NCBI GenBank assembly: GCA_002398485.1 | Contig: DGYV01000056.1 | Span: 48,135 to 56,668, forward strand | Length of the DNA: 8,534 bases | Direction: 5' to 3' | Source: Peptococcaceae bacterium UBA4997 | Lineage (GTDB): Bacteria > Bacillota > Dehalobacteriia > UBA4068 > UBA4997 | Shown here: one piece after another, positions 5,900 through 8,534 of the stretch | How positions within the stretch are numbered: the first letter of the stretch is position 1 | How the letters are laid out: every line of letters starts with the position of its first letter | Made by a program: the position numbers and the translations under genes | The notes under the pieces: generated by a model | Told to the model about the DNA's origin: nothing | Databases searched by the model: none | Seen by the model: the letters and a program-made list of their open reading frames with translations, nothing else

Positions 5900-7132
5900 T
5901 TACTTTAGTATTTGCCGTACCTGTTGCTTATATTCCTCCACACCGGGCTGATTCAAAGGGTCTATGCCCTGCAAGCCGCTACTTATCAAACAGGCCGTAG
6001 CAAAATAAACAGCAAGCTTGGCCAAATAAAATGCGGAAAGCTTGGGCAAAAACAGCTTCAACTGAGGCACTCCCGCCTCATTATGGGCAGAAGCCGTCTG
6101 TTCCATCACTTTTTTTATCACCGCCGCCATATTGCTTACATCGCCCCAGCCTATCATCGTGGCGGTATCGGGGTGGGTAGGTAACCTGGTAGGGGCTTCC
6201 TCAAGCCATAATATGCTTTCAAATATATTACGAGGGCCTTCCCGCATATACTGGCCCAAAAAATGCAGATCATTCGTATATTCTGCAACTACAGGGTAAA
6301 TACCATGGCCTTCCTTGCTTTCACTTTCCACATAAAGCTGACGCCACCAATTGCCAAAACCATTAAGGCAAGGCTCATAGGTTACCCAAAGCTCATTAGC
6401 ATATCCTGCGTGATACAAAGCCGTGCGCCACAGGGCATATGAGGTAACAGGGCTTTCCTCACTTATAGTAATACCATATTCCTTTAAGCCTTCCTGAGCA
6501 CCCGCCAAAATTTCATCTATATTTATACCCGCGGCGGCCATGGGCAATAAGCCTACGGCGGTAAACAAGGAATACCTGCCCCCCACGCCTTCGGGTATAT
6601 AAAAACGGTTGTATTTTTCACCAGCAGCAATATTGCCCAAAGCACCGCCATTATTTTTTTTGCCCGTTACCGCATAAATACGGCGAGGAGCTTCCACATC
6701 GTATTTATCCTGCATCCAGCTGCGTACCACCCCGAAAGAAAGCAAGGTCTCAGCAGTATTGCCGGATTTGGAAATTACTATAACCGAAACATCCTTATGC
6801 TCCAGCTTTTCCAAAAGCGCCTTCAAATAATGGCCGCTGAAACTATGGCCTGCAAAATAAACAGGCATAGCTTTAGGGTTTAAGGCCTCTATAAAAGCTT
6901 TGGCACCACCCTGCGAACCGCCTACCCCCAACACCAAAAGTGCCTCAGATTCTTGTTGAATAGCCTGTGCCGAGGCCATGATCTGCAGGTAGGTACGCTC
7001 ATCAGGCTGCACCACCTGCCGCAAAAGCTCAGGCTCAAGCTTAAGCCCAGGCAGCTTTTCATAAAGCTGCTTTACTCTTTTGGCATCAACAAAACGGCTT
7101 GCGGCTGCAAAATCCAGTCTGATCTTGTTCAT
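5900..7132 (-). CDS. pgi: Glucose-6-phosphate isomerase
   Basis: A 410-residue cytoplasmic enzyme interconverting glucose 6-phosphate and fructose 6-phosphate, close to the short Bacillota form (about 450 residues) and far shorter than the E. coli type. Two SIS-fold domains are visible: GVGGSQGGAKA (69-79) and VISKSGNTAET (119-129) bind the sugar phosphate. Active-site residues by family alignment are R186 in GVGGRYS, E269 in YVESESKEG, H290 in TNDLHFLGQ and K402 in QPGVEEYK. None is missing. The frame opens at a GTG (7141), but that codon overlaps the AGGAGG (7141-7146); the ATG at 7132, 8 bases on, is the start. The site itself overlaps the reductase stop codon, so translation is likely coupled to it. 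The last gene of this unit encodes a secreted protein. Confidence 0.97.
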   Translation of the reverse strand: MNKIRLDFAAASRFVDAKRVKQLYEKLPGLKLEPELLRQVVQPDERTYLQIMASAQAIQQESEALLVLGVGGSQGGAKAFIEALNPKAMPVYFAGHSFSGHYLKALLEKLEHKDVSVIVISKSGNTAETLLSFGVVRSWMQDKYDVEAPRRIYAVTGKKNNGGALGNIAAGEKYNRFYIPEGVGGRYSLFTAVGLLPMAAAGINIDEILAGAQEGLKEYGITISEESPVTSYALWRTALYHAGYANELWVTYEPCLNGFGNWWRQLYVESESKEGHGIYPVVAEYTNDLHFLGQYMREGPRNIFESILWLEEAPTRLPTHPDTATMIGWGDVSNMAAVIKKVMEQTASAHNEAGVPQLKLFLPKLSAFYLAKLAVYFATACLISSGLQGIDPLNQPGVEEYKQQVRQILK

Positions 7133-7140
7133 AGGCTTCA

Positions 7141-7146
7141 CCTCCT
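7141..7146 (-). promoter_or_regulatory. pgi Shine-Dalgarno site overlapping the upstream stop codon
   Basis: On the minus strand TAGGAGG combines the reductase stop (TAG, 7145-7147) with AGGAGG (7141-7146), 8 bases before the pgi ATG. This arrangement favours translational coupling by terminating ribosomes. Confidence 0.8.
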
Positions 7147-8534
7147 ATTTTTTTTCACGAGGCATTTGTTTTTTTATATTCAACCGCTTGGCGGAATGAT
7201 CCCAGCCCATATAAAAATTGATCCAGGAGGAAGTTTGGTATAAGTCCCAATTACAAGGATCCACTAAATATTTGGGAAGTTTTTCCCTATAGTTTTTCAG
7301 CCTGCTGTAAGCTTTCACATATATGCATTTGCGTTGGTTCGGATAAACCTCACACCAGCCATCTTGGCTGCCACCGCAGGCACCGTTGCGCTGATTTTTG
7401 GGGCAGCGGCTCATCGGGCAGGTATATGCGGTATCCATAAGAGCGCAATCACCACAATCCTTGCAATCATACATCATTACCTTGGCCAAATGCTCTATTT
7501 TAGTAAGCGGCTTGGCCCTTCTTCTGCCCTGTGCCGCACGGCAAACGGCAGATGCCGCACCGTAACAAGCGCGGTTAGGCTCAAAAATAGCCTTATGCAC
7601 AAAACGGGATATCCTGTAAACACCGCCTACCTTATCATCCGTCTTACGAAAATCAACAGGGGTTTTGCTTTCTTTATTTAAACCCGTGGCGTTATCCAAT
7701 TCATAACGGTAATAACCGCCCGCCACAGGATAATTCACATCCTTGATATAGCTTTGCCAACTTGGCAAAAGCTCTTCCCCGCGGGAAATTATTTGTTCCA
7801 CTTGTTCATATTTAAGGTTAAAACCACCTATATGAACACCACTGAAGCCCATGCCTTTCAAAACCGCATACATTTTGGCGGCACGCTCCAAACGAGCGGC
7901 TATACCTTTATCTGCCGCTTTGCTTTCCACCGCAAGCTCATTTATTAAAACTTCCGTTACGGAACAGCCAGGAAAAGCACCCCTGAAAATATTTTTGGCA
8001 GTACCCAAAGTAGGTACATACAAATTAGCTATCACGGGTACTTTAATGTCCGTTTCCTCGGCAAACAGTAAAAGTTCATGGTTTTTACGCATATCAAAAC
8101 CCATCTGGGTTACAAAAAAAGCCGCACCGGCTTGAGCTTTTTTAAACATTTTATTATATTGGGCAAAGCTTTCCGCTTCCGTCCATTTAAATGGCGAAAC
8201 AGCGGCGCCTGCAAAAAAATCACAAGGTTTATGGCTTATAGGCTCACCTTTAAAATTAGAATAAGTTAAGCCCCGGTTCATTTCGCCTATCAAAAGTAAA
8301 AGATGGATCGGGTCCAAATCAAATACAGGTTTGGCACAGCCGCAAAAACCGCAGGAAACATAATCACCCGTCATCAGCAAAAGGTTCCGTACACCATGCC
8401 TGTCCAGGGCATAAAGCTGGCTTTCAATTTGGTTGCGGTTTCTATCTTTGCAGGTAAAGTGCACCAAGGGCTCAATGCCCTCCTTAAGCACCTCCGCACC
8501 CATCCAGTCGGCCGCCATAGCAGGGTTACCTCCC
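7145..8534 (-). CDS. Methylenetetrahydrofolate reductase (MetF barrel fused to MetV-type Cys-rich domain), 3' part
   Basis: The frame stays open to the right edge (five extra residues, GGNPA, precede the ATG at 8518), and the family aligns across that ATG, so the true N-terminus (perhaps 60-80 residues, with the expected catalytic Glu) is outside. MetF reduces 5,10-methylene- to 5-methyl-tetrahydrofolate in methionine synthesis or the Wood-Ljungdahl methyl branch. Counting from the internal ATG, barrel motifs are HFTCKDRNRN (20-29), LMTGDY (48-53), AKPVFDLD (62-69), AGAAFFVTQMGFD (130-142) and VPVIANLY (160-167). The C-terminal domain (about 310-440) has eight cysteines: 352, 355, 358, 367, 372, 381, 389 and 398, within DCKDCGDC, YTCPMSRCPK and NGACGGSQDGWCE. 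This matches the MTHFR C-terminal family (PF12225), which acetogens often encode as separate MetV and which probably binds iron-sulfur or zinc. An odd CGFCGC cluster lies at 56-61. Start of the operon is not visible. Confidence 0.92.
   Translation of the reverse strand, partial: GGNPAMAADWMGAEVLKEGIEPLVHFTCKDRNRNQIESQLYALDRHGVRNLLLMTGDYVSCGFCGCAKPVFDLDPIHLLLLIGEMNRGLTYSNFKGEPISHKPCDFFAGAAVSPFKWTEAESFAQYNKMFKKAQAGAAFFVTQMGFDMRKNHELLLFAEETDIKVPVIANLYVPTLGTAKNIFRGAFPGCSVTEVLINELAVESKAADKGIAARLERAAKMYAVLKGMGFSGVHIGGFNLKYEQVEQIISRGEELLPSWQSYIKDVNYPVAGGYYRYELDNATGLNKESKTPVDFRKTDDKVGGVYRISRFVHKAIFEPNRACYGAASAVCRAAQGRRRAKPLTKIEHLAKVMMYDCKDCGDCALMDTAYTCPMSRCPKNQRNGACGGSQDGWCEVYPNQRKCIYVKAYSRLKNYREKLPKYLVDPCNWDLYQTSSWINFYMGWDHSAKRLNIKKQMPREKK

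Noticed and set aside
7334..8269. Several plus-strand open frames opposite the reductase
   Set aside because: The minus frame carries clear MetF and Cys-rich domain motifs throughout; the plus frames have no recognisable features.
8516..8518. Reductase start at the ATG at 8518
   Set aside because: The frame stays open to the window edge and the family pattern continues across this ATG, so it is an internal methionine.

Overview
The window is about 8.5 kb of gene-dense bacterial DNA in which every supported gene lies on the minus strand. In order of transcription (high to low coordinates) it reads: the 3' part of a methylenetetrahydrofolate reductase with a fused cysteine-rich C-terminal domain, glucose-6-phosphate isomerase (pgi), a membrane-anchored extracytoplasmic protein, a 363-base non-coding gap, a thiamine pyrophosphokinase-like gene (thiN), a two-helix membrane protein of YcxB-like type, a 167-residue protein I do not recognise, a DegV-family lipid-binding protein, a strong hairpin, a radical SAM protein with a B12-binding-like N-terminus, and the 5' part of pduL (phosphate propanoyltransferase). 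Both end genes run off the window.

The organism looks like an anaerobic member of the Bacillota (Clostridia-like). The evidence is strong purine-rich Shine-Dalgarno sites (AGGAGG, AAGGAGG, AAGGGGG), AT-rich intergenic DNA with -10 boxes of Bacillus type, the short-form Pgi, and the DegV, ThiN and YcxB-like families. The MetF-plus-MetV-type reductase and PduL are both used by acetogens and other anaerobes to handle methyl-tetrahydrofolate and acyl-phosphates. That makes acetogenic or fermentative one-carbon metabolism a reasonable guess, but the window alone does not prove it.

There are probably three or four transcription units. (1) The reductase, pgi and the secreted protein: pgi's ribosome-binding site overlaps the reductase stop codon, and the third gene follows 39 bases after pgi. 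(2) thiN, the YcxB-like gene and the 167-residue gene, from an extended -10 promoter just upstream of thiN; degV follows after a 99-base AT-rich gap and may be part of this unit or separate. (3) The radical SAM gene, whose start sits directly behind the hairpin, so its transcription probably passes through it. (4) pduL, with its own good promoter overlapping the end of the radical SAM gene.

For seven of the eight complete or 5'-complete genes the ribosome-binding site settles the start. In six of these the longest open frame is extended through, or upstream of, the Shine-Dalgarno sequence, so I give shorter starts. I found no RNA genes, CRISPR array, insertion sequence or phage gene. The only repeat-like element is a palindromic piece in the gap between the secreted protein and thiN. 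I see no clear novel multi-gene system. The best leads are the unusual cysteine cluster in the reductase barrel, the hairpin in front of the radical SAM gene, and the unknown 167-residue gene paired with a membrane protein.
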